The notes under the pieces: generated by a model
What the model was told of the DNA's origin: nothing
Seen by the model: the letters and a program-made list of their open reading frames with translations, nothing else
Database searches by the model: none
Position numbers and translations under genes: made by a program
Shown here: one piece after another, positions 12,602-24,712 of the stretch
Position numbering within the stretch: position 1 is the first letter of the stretch
How the letters are laid out: each line of letters begins with the position of its first letter
From: Adenanthera pavonina
Lineage: Eukaryota > Streptophyta > Magnoliopsida > Fabales > Fabaceae
DNA length: 64,000 nucleotides
Direction of reading: 5' to 3'
NCBI GenBank assembly: GCA_026686845.1
Contig: JAIVEN010000016.1
Coordinates: forward strand, 8,263,501 to 8,327,500

Positions 12602-15600
12602 GTGAGTCAGAGAATAAGATCATGTTTATTCACAGGATGCTGCGTTTGCAAGGCCATTATGGGTTTTTGGTTTGAATTCTTATGAATTTATTCAAAGTGA
12701 TAAATAGAGAAACTTAATTACTTGCAGTTACAAGGTGATTACTAGATTGCCGGGCCATTATCTTTTCATCTTTTCTTGATGATTTATAGTTCATTATAGG
12801 CAGCAGGGGGAGGTACGTTATATCCGTTTCACATATATTAATAAAATTGTAATTTAAAAAACTGTTTCTTTGTTTTCCTCCATCTTTTGATTTGTCTAAT
12901 AGTTATTATAAAATAGTAATCAAATAACAGTAAGACATATACTTGTGGGAAAGATGTCCCATATGTGAGAGGGGATGAGCATCTACACCTCACCCATCTA
13001 GAGTGTTGCCCTTTGCCCTGATTTTCAAAGTCTGAGTGATTTCAATGTACCCAATTATATCTTTCGCTTTTCAAAGATGTTGGCGTCTATATCGATCATT
13101 TGGCCCCCCTCACTTGACAGTTTAAAGTATAGTTCATACTTTACTAAGTCAGGCTTAATTGAATTCCCTACTGAGGTCCTTGGTCAGAATTAAATGCCTA
13201 TGACTAATGACTTTTATATATCTGCCATCTAATCCAACTTATCAAGCCAGTCTAGTGGAAAACCCTCCTTTGTTATTTAAGAGCTATGCATTTTCTAATT
13301 AAGTCCTGTATCAGGATTAATCTCATTCAATTTCATATGGGGGGTCATTTATAATTTCATACCATGTAGTTAGATTAAGGATATTATATCATCACTAATT
13401 CAAATAATTTTTTACAATTATTTTATTGATATACTTATAAAAATATCATAAGAGTCCTTTTTTTAAATAAATATTTTCAGCGCATCATGCGGGGTAAAAC
13501 CTAATTTATTTATATATTCTAAAAAACCCATAAATTTTAGTTGAAACAGTATTTATTTAATAGATTTTTTTACAAAATTGTGTAAATTTAATTATGCATA
13601 AATATATAGGCTTAGAAGTTTGAAACTGAAAAATATGCATATTGTTGGTTCATATAGGCACATTAATTCAAACGAAGTTGAAATGAAAGTGGCATTCAAT
13701 TGTTGGTTGTTAAATGTTGACAAAAAGCTGATTCGAAATGTTAGAACATCAACCACTAGATAAAATATTAATTTCATTCCTAATGTTTTTGACTTGATTT
13801 GGCACCCAATTTCAGAACATATATGATCAGATACATTATAACTAATTGTGAAAAGCGTTTTTTATGAGATAGATGATCGAAAGGGGATAAATTAAAATTT
13901 AACTTCAACAAATAATGACTCACACCCAACTTTATTCTGCGCTTCTTCTTCTTCTTCTTCTTTTATTCTTAACTTCCTCTTGCACCCTCTTATGGTTGTT
14001 TCCCTCATCTTAACGACGTCGTCCTTGTCCTGTAAGAAGCAGACATTGAGGTGGAGGTATATAAACAAGAGCTCTTGATATTTGTTACATTAGAACTATA
14101 AACATATATATGTGTGTGTAATTTATATTGACTTTTTCTAATAATTTAATCTGAATGTGACTGATGATTTATAATCATTTATTTTAATGAAATTTGTAAA
14201 TATTCTATTCATTTTTTATCTTAATGACTATTGATTGCATGCACCCACACATGTGATGGATATTTATAGAACATGATCAGTCACAAATAAAGTTTATAAT
14301 ATATTGATGAATATTTGAAAATGATAACTAAATTTAAAACTTAAACATTCTTTAAAATCATAATACATTTCATGAGAGGAATGGAAGGCCATTGAGGATC
14401 TTGGATTTGATTTGGTAGACATAAAAAAGATTTTATGAAAAGAAAAATAACAGAAAAATTCTTATAAAATTTACGTAGTACATATCAATTAAATTTTCTA
14501 TAAATAAAAAAATATCCTTTTTATAAAATTTTTCCCTTATTTTTCTTCTTCCTTTCTATTTCTCTTAAAAAGACTCTTACTATAGGTATAATAAAACTTT
14601 TTTAGGAAAAAAAAACTGAGATACAATAAGACTAAATTTTTTTAAGTTGCATAAAATTTAGAACTTAAATTTATTGTTTGTAACGTAGTAAGAGAGAGAG
14701 AGGATGTAATCCACGTTCTATGCACAATTTTATTTCATTTATTTATGTTAGTCTATCTTCAAATACATATAAAAAATTAGAGGCAAACTAAATGTCTAAG
14801 ATGATTACATTCAATTAGATGAAATCCCAAAAGAATATAATTTTGGCAAACTGAAACATTATTTATATTTGGTCCATCTCGTCCGGATCCACAATTTCAT
14901 CTGTACCCAACCGACATGGCCATTCTTTATAAAAGAGGAGGGCATCAGGAAAAGGGATGAACACGAAAAAGGATACACGTAAATTTATGCTGGAAAGTTG
15001 GCAATCTGAGGATTCCTTCAATTCTTGTCAGTGTTCAGTCAATGCATGTGCACTACGCGAGTCCTTGCGTTCAAATTACATTACACACATACGCTTCCAT
15101 TTTTAAGCTTCCAAAAGCAACAGCACCGAGAGCACCCTACGTAAGCAGATAAAATTAGCATGAGAGTATGATATCGATGATATCGTGTAACACTAATTTA
15201 AAAGAATTAAAGTATATGATTATCTTTAGTTTTTGGGGTTAAAGGTTTTGCCGCTTTGTGTCTTTGCGAGCTTTGGATATGATTTGTTTGTAACGTCTAA
15301 ACGAGTATTTGTTGGCCAGGAAAAGAGTCTATAAAAGAGTGTTTCACTCGTTATTAGTTTATTGAATCTTATGGCCCATGGGGGGTTGTACTTTTCTTTG
15401 ACCTTGGGTGGAGCCACTCTGGTTTGCTTTATAACTCTCTTTAACTTACATTAACATTATCATCACGAGTATGATGATGAAAATGCTCAACGACACTGCG
15501 ACTCACGCTGGCATTGCTGGGAACTCTGGGGTGCCTTCCTTAACTGAATAACTGAATTAAGGAACGAATATTTTATCTTCTGCTTTCCTATTGTACAAAA

Positions 15601-15660
15601 ATATCATTCTTGAGGGACATTTTACCTTCTCTGTTAAGGCACCAATGCGCACAAGCAGAA
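12602..15660. other. Intergenic region upstream of the GH17 gene
   Basis: No gene is recognised. A second Helitron-like 3' terminus (hairpin GCGCATCATGCG, then CTAA before T) ends at 13504. There is a CTT microsatellite at 13942-13962. The open frame on the minus strand at 15226-15417 has no recognisable domain. Confidence 0.45.
13942..13962. repeat. (CTT)n microsatellite
   Basis: Seven consecutive CTT units. Confidence 0.9.
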
Positions 15661-15841
15661 GCAGAGCATCGTGCCTATAACCACAACTTCTGCTACGATG
15701 AGAACCCCCTCTCCTTTTCCTTCATTTGATTCCCATTCCCATCTATTTGGGTTCTGTCATTATTCTTCAATCTTTCCTAGATTCGAGGAAATCCCGGATT
15801 TTGAGAAACCCCTTTTGAAATTTGTGGAAAGAACTTTAAAG

Positions 15842-17823
15842 ATGGCACTAGATTGTAGGTACCACTTGTTAGTGTTGCTCTTTGCCTTCTTTGCGGTGGC
15901 TCCAAGAGGTTTTTGCGTTGGAGTGAACTGGGGAACTATGGCTACCCATCAGCTTCCGCGTGAGAAGGTGGTTAAGATGCTGAAGAAAAATGGGTTTGAT
16001 AAATTGAAGCTCTTTGATGCAGACGAGTGGATAATGGCGGCTCTGATGGGGACTGATATCGAAGTGATGCTAGCAATACCCAACAACATGTTGGAGGAGA
16101 TAAGTAAGAATCCTAAGGCTGCAGACTCTTGGGTTGCTGAAAATGTGACCGGTTACATGGACAGTGGTAGACTCAATATCAAGTTGAGTAGTTCAAGTAG
16201 TGTTTGCTTTTTTGCCTAGCAGATAGTTTTCGGTTATGCAAAAGTGTCACATGCTACTGTTTTTCATAACACATCCCCCTCTCCCTCATCCCATTTTCTG
16301 ATATTTTCTTGATTGAATTTCGTAATTTGCTCAATGATCTCTGGTTTTTTATATTCTCTTGCCTTTTGATTTTCTTGGCCAAATTCTTGTTTGTATCCCA
16401 ATTATTCATGAAAATCATTAAACATATTAGTCATAATCATTTTCCCACCAAAATCTAAACAAGACACAACTCTGAATGACCACAAAACTACCAACACATC
16501 ATTTGAAGGTTTGAGTTTTAATCCAATGGCTCATCTGGGTATGTCTTCTACTAATTGTGGCGCATTGAATTAAGGGGAAAACAACACGTTTTAACAGTTT
16601 TGAAATTATCTTGTTGGTTATTTATGACAGTTTCTTTTGTGTACTTGGAGTCATATTTGAAACTAATCTTTCTTGCATGGATGATGTTTGCAACTTGCAG
16701 GTTTGTTGCGGTGGGTAATGAGCCTTTCCTTCAAGCATACAATGGCACCTATCTGCATTCAACTTTACCAGCTCTTAAGAACATACAAACATCACTCTAT
16801 AATGCTGGCTTGGGTTCAAAGGTTAAAGTCACAGTTCCCTTCAATGCAGATATTTACTTTGCCCCTGAATCAAATCTAGTACCATCAGCTGGTGACTTCA
16901 GGCCTGAAATACGAGACCTTATACTTGAAATCATCCAATTCTTGTATTCATGCAATTCCCCTTTCACAGTAAATATCTATCCCTTCCTTAGTCTCTATGG
17001 CAACGACTACTTTCCCATTGAATTTGCATTTTTTGATGGAAACAGCGAGCCTCTTAGAGATGGAAATTCACTTTACACCAATGTATTTGATGCCAATCTG
17101 GATACATTTGTATGGGCTTTAGAGAAGGCAGGTTACCCTGACATGCAAGTCCTAGTTGGAGAAGTTGGGTGGCCAACTGACGGTGATAAGAATGCTAACA
17201 TTCAAAATGCAAAGAGATTCAACCAAGGTTTGCTTAAACATGTTCTGAGCGGAAATGGTACCCCAAAAAGGAGAGGGATCATTGACGTGTATCTATTCAG
17301 CCTCATTGACGAGAACGCAAAAAGTGTTGCTCCTGGGACCTTTGAGAGGCACTGGGGGATTTTTGAGTTTGATGGGAAGCCAAAGTATGAACTAGACTTA
17401 ACAGGTCAAGAACTAGATAAGGGTCTGGTTCCTGTGCATGGTATAAAATATTTGGAAAAACAATGGTGTGTTTTGAACACTGACGCAGATACTAATGCGT
17501 CATTCTTGGGTCACAGTATTGACTATGCTTGCATTCTATCTGACTGTACTGCTTTGGGATATGGATCTTCTTGTAATAATCTGAGCCTCCAGGGGAATGC
17601 ATCTTATGCCTTCAATATGTATTATCAAGTACATAACCAAAGGGATTTGGACTGTGATTTTTCTGGTTTGGCTATTATAACGGATAAGGATCCATCAGAA
17701 AATGGTTGCCATTTCCCGGTGATGATTTCTTCTAGTTCTTCTTTGTTGATGCAGGGAGGGTTATTAGATATGCTAAAGAAAGCTGTGGGTGTATTTATTT
17801 TGGTTATGATTTTGCTATATTGA
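15842..17823 (+). CDS. Glucan endo-1,3-beta-glucosidase, GH17 + X8 (CBM43), GPI-anchored type
   Basis: The exons 15842..16182 and 16701..17823 give 487 residues. The join restores a Lys codon just before [10 protein letters not shown]. The start at 15842 gives a hydrophobic signal peptide (residues ~1-26) directly before [13 protein letters not shown]. An in-frame ATG at 15671 would add 57 non-signal-like residues. GH17 catalytic residues are present: E121 (VGNEPF, acid/base) and E268 (GEVGWPT, nucleophile). An X8/CBM43 carbohydrate-binding domain with conserved Cys spans about residues 368-450, starting KQWCVLN. A Ser-rich linker and hydrophobic tail ([11 protein letters not shown]) fit a GPI-anchor signal. 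The family hydrolyses beta-1,3-glucan (callose) at the wall and plasmodesmata. It looks intact and resembles the glucosidase 5/6/8 subgroup. I do not assign a symbol. Confidence 0.9.
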
Positions 17824-20562
17824 TGGGTGTTTAAGAAGCCACTTTAAAATTTCTTGTGTTATGGCAAACTCAGATTTTCCTTTTGCTTGAGTGGCTCTGT
17901 GAGCATGTAAATTTCTTATATTAAGTAGAACCAGCACCGCTCTAGGTTTCCCCCTAGACACTTTAGGGCTTTTTTTTTTTTCTTTTTTTTATTGTTAAAC
18001 ACACGTTATTAATATGAATATTTTTATAGGCAATGCTTATGCAATACTATCAACAATAATAATATTAGTCTTATTTCATTATATGAGATCGGCTATATGA
18101 ATCATACGATACCAATAGACTCTATTAAACACTACTTCTTCAGATAAATCATTTTTCAAAAAATCATTCTTTACAATTTCCATTAATATCCTTTTTTATC
18201 TTCCTTTACACCTTCCACAGTACTATTAACAATTAGGATTTTTTCCTTCTTGCTTCAGGTTGTCTCTCCAGTTTCTAGCCTTTTGTTCACCTCTAACTTC
18301 CCCTCCAATGGTGACAATGGGAAATGGAGAAGACTGAAGGCTGTGAAGAGAGCAATATGTTGCGATTGGAACACTTGTAAATGTAAAAATTACATGCAAG
18401 CCGTGAATTAAGAAAATAAATGTTAAAAATCAGTAAAATCACATTAAAATAGGGTGAACATTCCACTAGAAATGCTTATATATGTGTGTGTGTGGTGCAT
18501 ATTTCAATTGGTTCTTAACTTGCTTACCACAAAAATGATGCATATTTAAATGGTTCTAATTAGTTCATGAATTACATCCATCTATTAAGAATTTTCAACA
18601 TTTAATTTGAAAAATAAAAGAAAAATTTCATTTACAAATGATAATATTTCATGTTTAATTGTTAAGAATAATAACTATTTAATCATCAATAATTAATATT
18701 TTTTAATAATATTGATTTAACTTTATGCAGCGAGCAAATATTATTCCATACTTAATAATTAGCTTTATAACGTATATGGGCTTTCGTGCAATGTACAGAA
18801 TACAATACAAAATATGAGAATTAAATTGTACTGATTACGATTCATGAATAAAATGATGAGAAATTGGGCCACACTATTAATGATTTATAAGTAATAATTA
18901 AATTTCATGCAATGCATGTGAGGGAAGATATTTTTTTTGTCATTATAGTTTATTGATAATTAATGATATAATTGTCAAAAATAAAAATAAAATAGTATTA
19001 CTTAATATTATAAAGTGATTTATAACAAGGAACAAAGAAACCTTTTAAATAATGCTTTATAAAAAAAATTAGAGAAAGTATTATTTATTAGGAAGATATA
19101 AATTGGATCATTAAATATTTTATCTTAGAAGTGAGAAAAGAGCCATAACATAATGATGGAGTTTATTTTTGTGAAATCCAAAGGTTAAGTAGAATTTACT
19201 ATTATGTATTTATTTTTATTTTAGAGAATTTTAGAATCTCTGTTATTTATATTATTTTTTAGAATCAGTCATCAATCTGTATTAAAAAAAAAAAAAGAGT
19301 CAGTCATCAATTCATCGGGGCTTGGGGACACGTGTTGTAATACTACTGGGCATTAATTTATGCTACCAAAAACCCCGACAAATTTATTTAAAAAAAAACC
19401 TTACAAATTAAAAAAAAAACCCGACAAATAGCCTTCAGCAACGGTAACGTATTCTCGCCACTCCGAAATAAATTCAAATAAATTGTATTGCGAGCAACGG
19501 CACCATACCAGCCCAAAACTCCAAATTTGAATTTAAACCCTGTAACGGACAAATTTCCAATAGTAGTATCCTATTAATAGTTCTCACGCTACTCGCTCAA
19601 TGTGCGCGTGAGGTACACTGAACCCTTTCTTTATTTTCCTTGTTTTTTGGTAGGCCCTTCCTCATTTTCTTAACTATTTTATAATATTTTATTTTTAGTT
19701 TTATCTCTAATGTTTTTAATTTAATCTCACATATATAAATATTTCTAATTTTTAATTTCATCATTCACATGAAAAAAATACTAATTATACTTTTTTTTAA
19801 AAAATAACAATTCTTATATATATAATGTTGTTGATAATAATTTTTTATAAAAATAAAATTGATTAAATTAAATATATTATTTACGAAATTCCAAATTATA
19901 AAAGCTTAAAAAAATAATTAACAAATACACATATGATAAAAAACTAAAATACTAACAAGATTCAATACAATTGATAAATCATTTAAATTAAACATGTTAT
20001 TTAAGGTTTTCAAATATCTATTATTAAATAGTAATATTTTTAAATAATTTTTTGATATCCCACCATATTCAAGTGTTTATAAAATTTGATCCTTTTTAAA
20101 AATTTATAAAAAAATAAAAAGTATTAATTGAGAATTTCTTAACAAAAATTGAGATTTTACTTATCATAAAATATATATATATATATTTTTATTTGTAAAA
20201 TAGTTTAAGTGCTTATTTGATTTACATCTAATAATTATTTTTTTATTTAAATAAATTTTTAATAAATTTCTCTATTTTTATATAAATTTTATTTTTATAA
20301 ATTGTAATTATTTTGAAAGATTTAAAAATAAAAAAAAGTAATGCAAAGAATAAAAAAAAATGAAGGGTTGAGTGTGTACTACGCGCACATTGACGGTTCG
20401 GAAACAAGAAGCGTAAGCAGTGTGGGGACCATCAACACATTGCAACGACACCGTTTACCCGTAGTGGAGGAACGTTTTGCAGTGGTGCCGAGCCTACTAC
20501 TTGACCAGCTCCTTCACATCTCCCTCCTCGTTCGTGACACTCACCAACACACACGGCGCACA
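17824..20562. other. Intergenic region between the GH17 and DUF936 genes
   Basis: It contains the 3' end of the GH17 gene and the 5' leader and promoter of the DUF936 gene. It is AT-rich, with a TA repeat near 20168-20186. No gene or transposon with definable ends was found. Confidence 0.5.
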
Positions 20563-23502
20563 ATGGCTTCTGTTACTCAGGGAATCCTTCTGAAACTATT
20601 GCAGGCCATGAATTCCAACAGTCGCGTTACCGGGGACCACCGATCTGCTCTTCTTCAAGTCATCGGCATTGTCCCTTCTCTTGCTGGCTCCGACCTCTGG
20701 CCCAACCATGGCTTCTACGTCCAGCTTTCGGATTCTCTCAATTCTACCTACGTCTCCCTCTCCGAGCGCGATAACGAGCTCATCCTCACCAATCGTTTAC
20801 AGCTCGGTCAATTCGTGTACGTTGACCGTTTTGAGTTCGATTCGCCCTTGCCTCGTGTTTCTGGGATTCGAACCGTTGCTGGCCGCCACCCATTTGTGGG
20901 AAGTCCTGAACCTCTCATTGCCCGAATCTCGGCTTCCAAACGGGAATTCGTGATTCAACCTGTATCAGATTCGGATCCTTCCGTCGACCCCGTTGCTCTG
21001 TATCTTTCAAGTAAGAAACCTGAGCAGGCCCGAAGTGAAACCAAAGAATTGAAGACGGAACAGAAGGTGGAAAAGCTTAAAACAAGGCAACCTCTCGCGC
21101 CTCGAGATAATTTGCCATCGGGAAATTTGGATGAAACCAAGTTTCCGGAGAAGCCTCAGAGGTTTTCATCTCCGGCAACTGCTAAAAGATCAGTTTCTGC
21201 GGGGAAGAAGAATGTCACCGTGATGGAAAGAGAGCCTTCACCTGCGGGAAAAGGAAAGAGGTCGGCATCTCCGGTGCCATCAAAGTGTGCTGTTCCAAGC
21301 TTAGTTGCTGCACGTGATGAGAATCGCAAGGCGTCAAAGGAGCCTGCGATCATAGTACCATCAAGATATAGGCAGCCTTCTCCGATTGGGAGAAGACAGG
21401 CCTCGCCAAACCCCCGGAGAGCTTCACTTTCTCCGGGGAGAAGGTTATCCGGTGGTCTCAAGATTTCGCCTATGGTAACAGGGGTTACAGATTCTGCGAG
21501 CAAGAAGAAGATGGCAACTATTGTTGCCGGAATTTCGAAGGTGTCGGAAGCACTTGTTGGATCTACAAAGACAACCAGGAAGAATTGGGATGAGCAGCCA
21601 ACTGGTGCAGCACCTGCCGAACAGAAGGAAAAGAGCGTGTATAAAAGTAAGCTTGATCCACAAGCAATTTTGCGTACACAGGTAAATACATCTGGCATTG
21701 GATTCTCTTGTGGAAGAAAGAAAAGTGAAGTCTCATAATCCATCTATAATTCTATTTGTCGCAAAAAACTGAGGTCTCATATAACTGAAATTTTTTAGAG
21801 TATGGACATAACTAGTATATATATATAATAGTAAATTAGAACGAATATCACGATGGCATGTAATTAAGCATAGACTAGTGGCTAGGAAACCGCAACGGTA
21901 ACATCTTGGTACTTGGTAAATTGTGGATTTGGAAGTCTAGTTTTTTGAGTAAGGCTCCTGAGTAGGTTTGTATGTGTGTTTGAAACAAAATGTTTCCTAA
22001 CTTGCCTTTATTATTGTGGTTGGTTACAACATCAGCCACATTATTTTGATGTTTTCCATGCTCTAGTAAGCTGACGTCAAGAACATTTTCAGGCTGCAAT
22101 CTCAAGGCGATTAAGTGATGTGGGTGGTCATAAAACTAGTAGCAATGATTCTTCAGCAGGGGAAAAAACTAAATCTAATTCCACTCCAGAAAAATGTAAT
22201 TTTGCAGCTCTAGGCATGACAATTTATGAAAAGAAATGGAGTGATGGAAGTATTCCATTAGATGGAGTGTCTGCGAAATTAGCAAGGCTTGGAAAGGTAT
22301 GAAGAAAATTTAAACATATAAATATGTAGTTGTTATTGTGTAATTAGGAAATATGCATGATTAAGATAAGCATGAAAAGCATATAATTGACGTGTTTTTT
22401 AAGATCATGAAAAATGATAAATAGTGATCAGTGATCTCACTGCATTTCGATCAATCCCTCCAATTTGAAGAATAACATGAAGGTATCTTGTTAACGCAGG
22501 ACGCAATGCAAAGGAAAGCTCTAGCTTCCGCAGTTGCTGCTCAAGCATTAGAAGAGGCAAATACAACTGAGTGTGTTGTAAGGAATTTAAGGTAATAATA
22601 CTTTTTTTTTTCCTCTTGTCATTCTCTTTATGGAAACCAATTTTAGGCACATTAGAATTTCCAATTTTCGACTCCATAGGCAGAATGTTGAGTTTGTTAT
22701 AGGGAAGGTCCATTTTTCAATTAGAAGTCAAAGTTCATGTTAGTTTTTCAACCATCTTTTACTTCCTCATTAACTCTAACATGGAATTTTTTCCACTTAT
22801 GCCTATTTCAGCATGTTTTCAGAGCTTTGTTCTGTATGCAAGGCCAAAAACCCTTTACCGACCATAGATCGGTTTTTTATGATCTATGATGATGTTTTAA
22901 GGTCAGTTAAAATAGCTGAATCAGTTGTCAATAGAAATAATTCTGAGACACTTGATGATGGCTATCCAACAGAGCAATCAAAGTCGCTCTCTCTTTGGGT
23001 TGAGGCTGCCTTGGCCACTAATCTTCAGGTAGTGTCACTTCTAACTGGGAATGAGGCCAAGCCTCCATTAAACTTGCAAAAGAGTTTGTCAAAAGGGCAA
23101 TCCTCTGGTGCAGCCAAGAACAATCTGAATCTGAATACGACTTCAACGAAGTCTGATCTTGGTGATGGGGTTTGGACAGCCGGCAGTGGAATGAAAGAGA
23201 CAGCAGAGCTTGGAATAAATTTGTTGTCTGAAATGCAAATGTGGTTTCTGCGTTTTATTGAGGAATCCCTAGATGCAGGATTTAAGGTGTTTGGAGAAAA
23301 AACCTTACCTCTGGATGGTGGCTCTATTGCTGCAGTCTTATCTCATTTGAAGCGAGTAAATGAATGGTTGGACCGTGTGGTTTCTGAAGGGGATGATTTG
23401 CTAACAGAGAAGGTAGAAAAATTGAAGAGAAAGATCTACGGCTTTGTGATCCAGCATGTAGGAACAACTTTTGATAGCTGCTCATCCCCTGCTTCATCAT
23501 GA
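20563..23502 (+). CDS. DUF936 protein (CORD-type, microtubule-associated family)
   Basis: The exons 20563..21681, 22093..22296, 22500..22591 and 22812..23502 give 701 residues with all GT-AG junctions in phase. The ATG at 20563 is preferred because the conserved N-terminus of the family starts there ([18 protein letters not shown]). The in-frame ATG at 20341 would add 74 residues of no similarity. Residues ~1-115 are the conserved DUF936 block ([29 protein letters not shown]). Residues ~160-370 are basic, Ser/Pro-rich and disordered, with repeated RRxSPSP-like motifs. The C-terminal helical part (around 470-690, including [12 protein letters not shown] near 533) is also conserved. Some Arabidopsis members (CORDs) bind and disorder cortical microtubules in xylem; the role here is inferred from family only. 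It looks intact and is convergent with the next gene. Confidence 0.88.
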
Positions 23503-24712
23503 TTTCCGGTTACAACTTATTTTGATTTGGATGTTGAGAATGTTCAAACAGTGTTCCTTTAATGATGAGATTGCTTTCTTACAAGGTTTAGGAAAATGAT
23601 AATTTAGATGAAATTTGGTTGTAGGATTTTATTTATTTCCTGTTATGAAATTTTATCATGGTAATTTATTAGTTCTTGCAACTGCAATATGGTGCTGATT
23701 TTAGTTTAGATGGTTGAAAATTATAGGAGTTTTTATTATGGCCAACCAAATCTATGTTGCAAAGAACATTTGGTTGCATTGAAGCATGAATGACAGAGAA
23801 AAGTGTCATTCCATGCCCTGTTTATTTACAAAATTCTGTTAAAAGAACATTTAATTGAGATTGCTTAATATGCTGTAATTTATGGCATGGAAGATATTTT
23901 AACATCAGGCTTTTTTTTTAAAAAAAAAAGATATTATTGAACACGAGCCTAAAATTAGGCAGAAGTTGAGCACGAATTTGGTTCCAACTATTATTCAGTA
24001 AGCAAATTGTGTTAGTAAATAGAAAATGGATACATGGCAAAGAACCTCAACAAAAGAAAATATAATAAAATTCAATAGTAAAAAAAATTCCATCATTGCA
24101 AATTCCACTTATGAATAATGTAGCTTATAGGATTTAATAATAGATGGATATATCATTGATATATATTGTTTCCAAATATAGACATTATTATTATACATAT
24201 AAAAATAAAATCATTTACAATATCACATAATTGTAGCTTCTTAATTTGGGTACTCTAATTTTCTTTGTTTTAAAAAAAGTTTGAATCCCCACATAAATCA
24301 TTGCAACTGCAAGAGAACCTGCTACTAGCTTAGGCCGTATTAGTCATTGCGTCTCTTGGCACTCATCTAAACACACCCTCACATGACAATTCAGCTTCCC
24401 ACTTTAATTGAAAGAGTCATAAACTAGAAACGCAAGGTCACCAAACAACCAATTCAAGACTAGAAACGCAAATTCATTCCAATGGCACTCATATCCTTTT
24501 CACAATCTCACTACTAAAACATTTGGCCAAAATAAGAATTTTCTCATCTGTAAATAAATATTTACAGTAGCTTAAGTGCACAACAACCAGTTCAAGACTT
24601 GAACCCTCAAATACGAAGAAATGCAGAAGAAAGAAAAGTGAATTAAGAGGCAAAATCTGCCAAATTAACTTACTTTAACTCCTCAATTAAACACTTGCCC
24701 TTGGCTTTCGCT
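23503..24712. other. Convergent intergenic region
   Basis: The 3' flanks of the DUF936 gene (+) and the ZNHIT2-like gene (-) meet here. There are A/T runs and no further gene. Confidence 0.5.

Noticed and set aside
15226..15417. Minus-strand 63-codon ORF with a basic N-terminus
   Set aside because: No recognisable family, no splice partners; left as part of the intergenic region.
16555..16700. Open frame extending the second GH17 exon upstream
   Set aside because: It is intron read-through. The acceptor at 16699-16700 restores phase and the family sequence starts there.
20341..20562. Earlier in-frame ATG of the DUF936 gene
   Set aside because: The extra 74 residues have no similarity to the family, whose conserved N-terminus begins exactly at the ATG at 20563.
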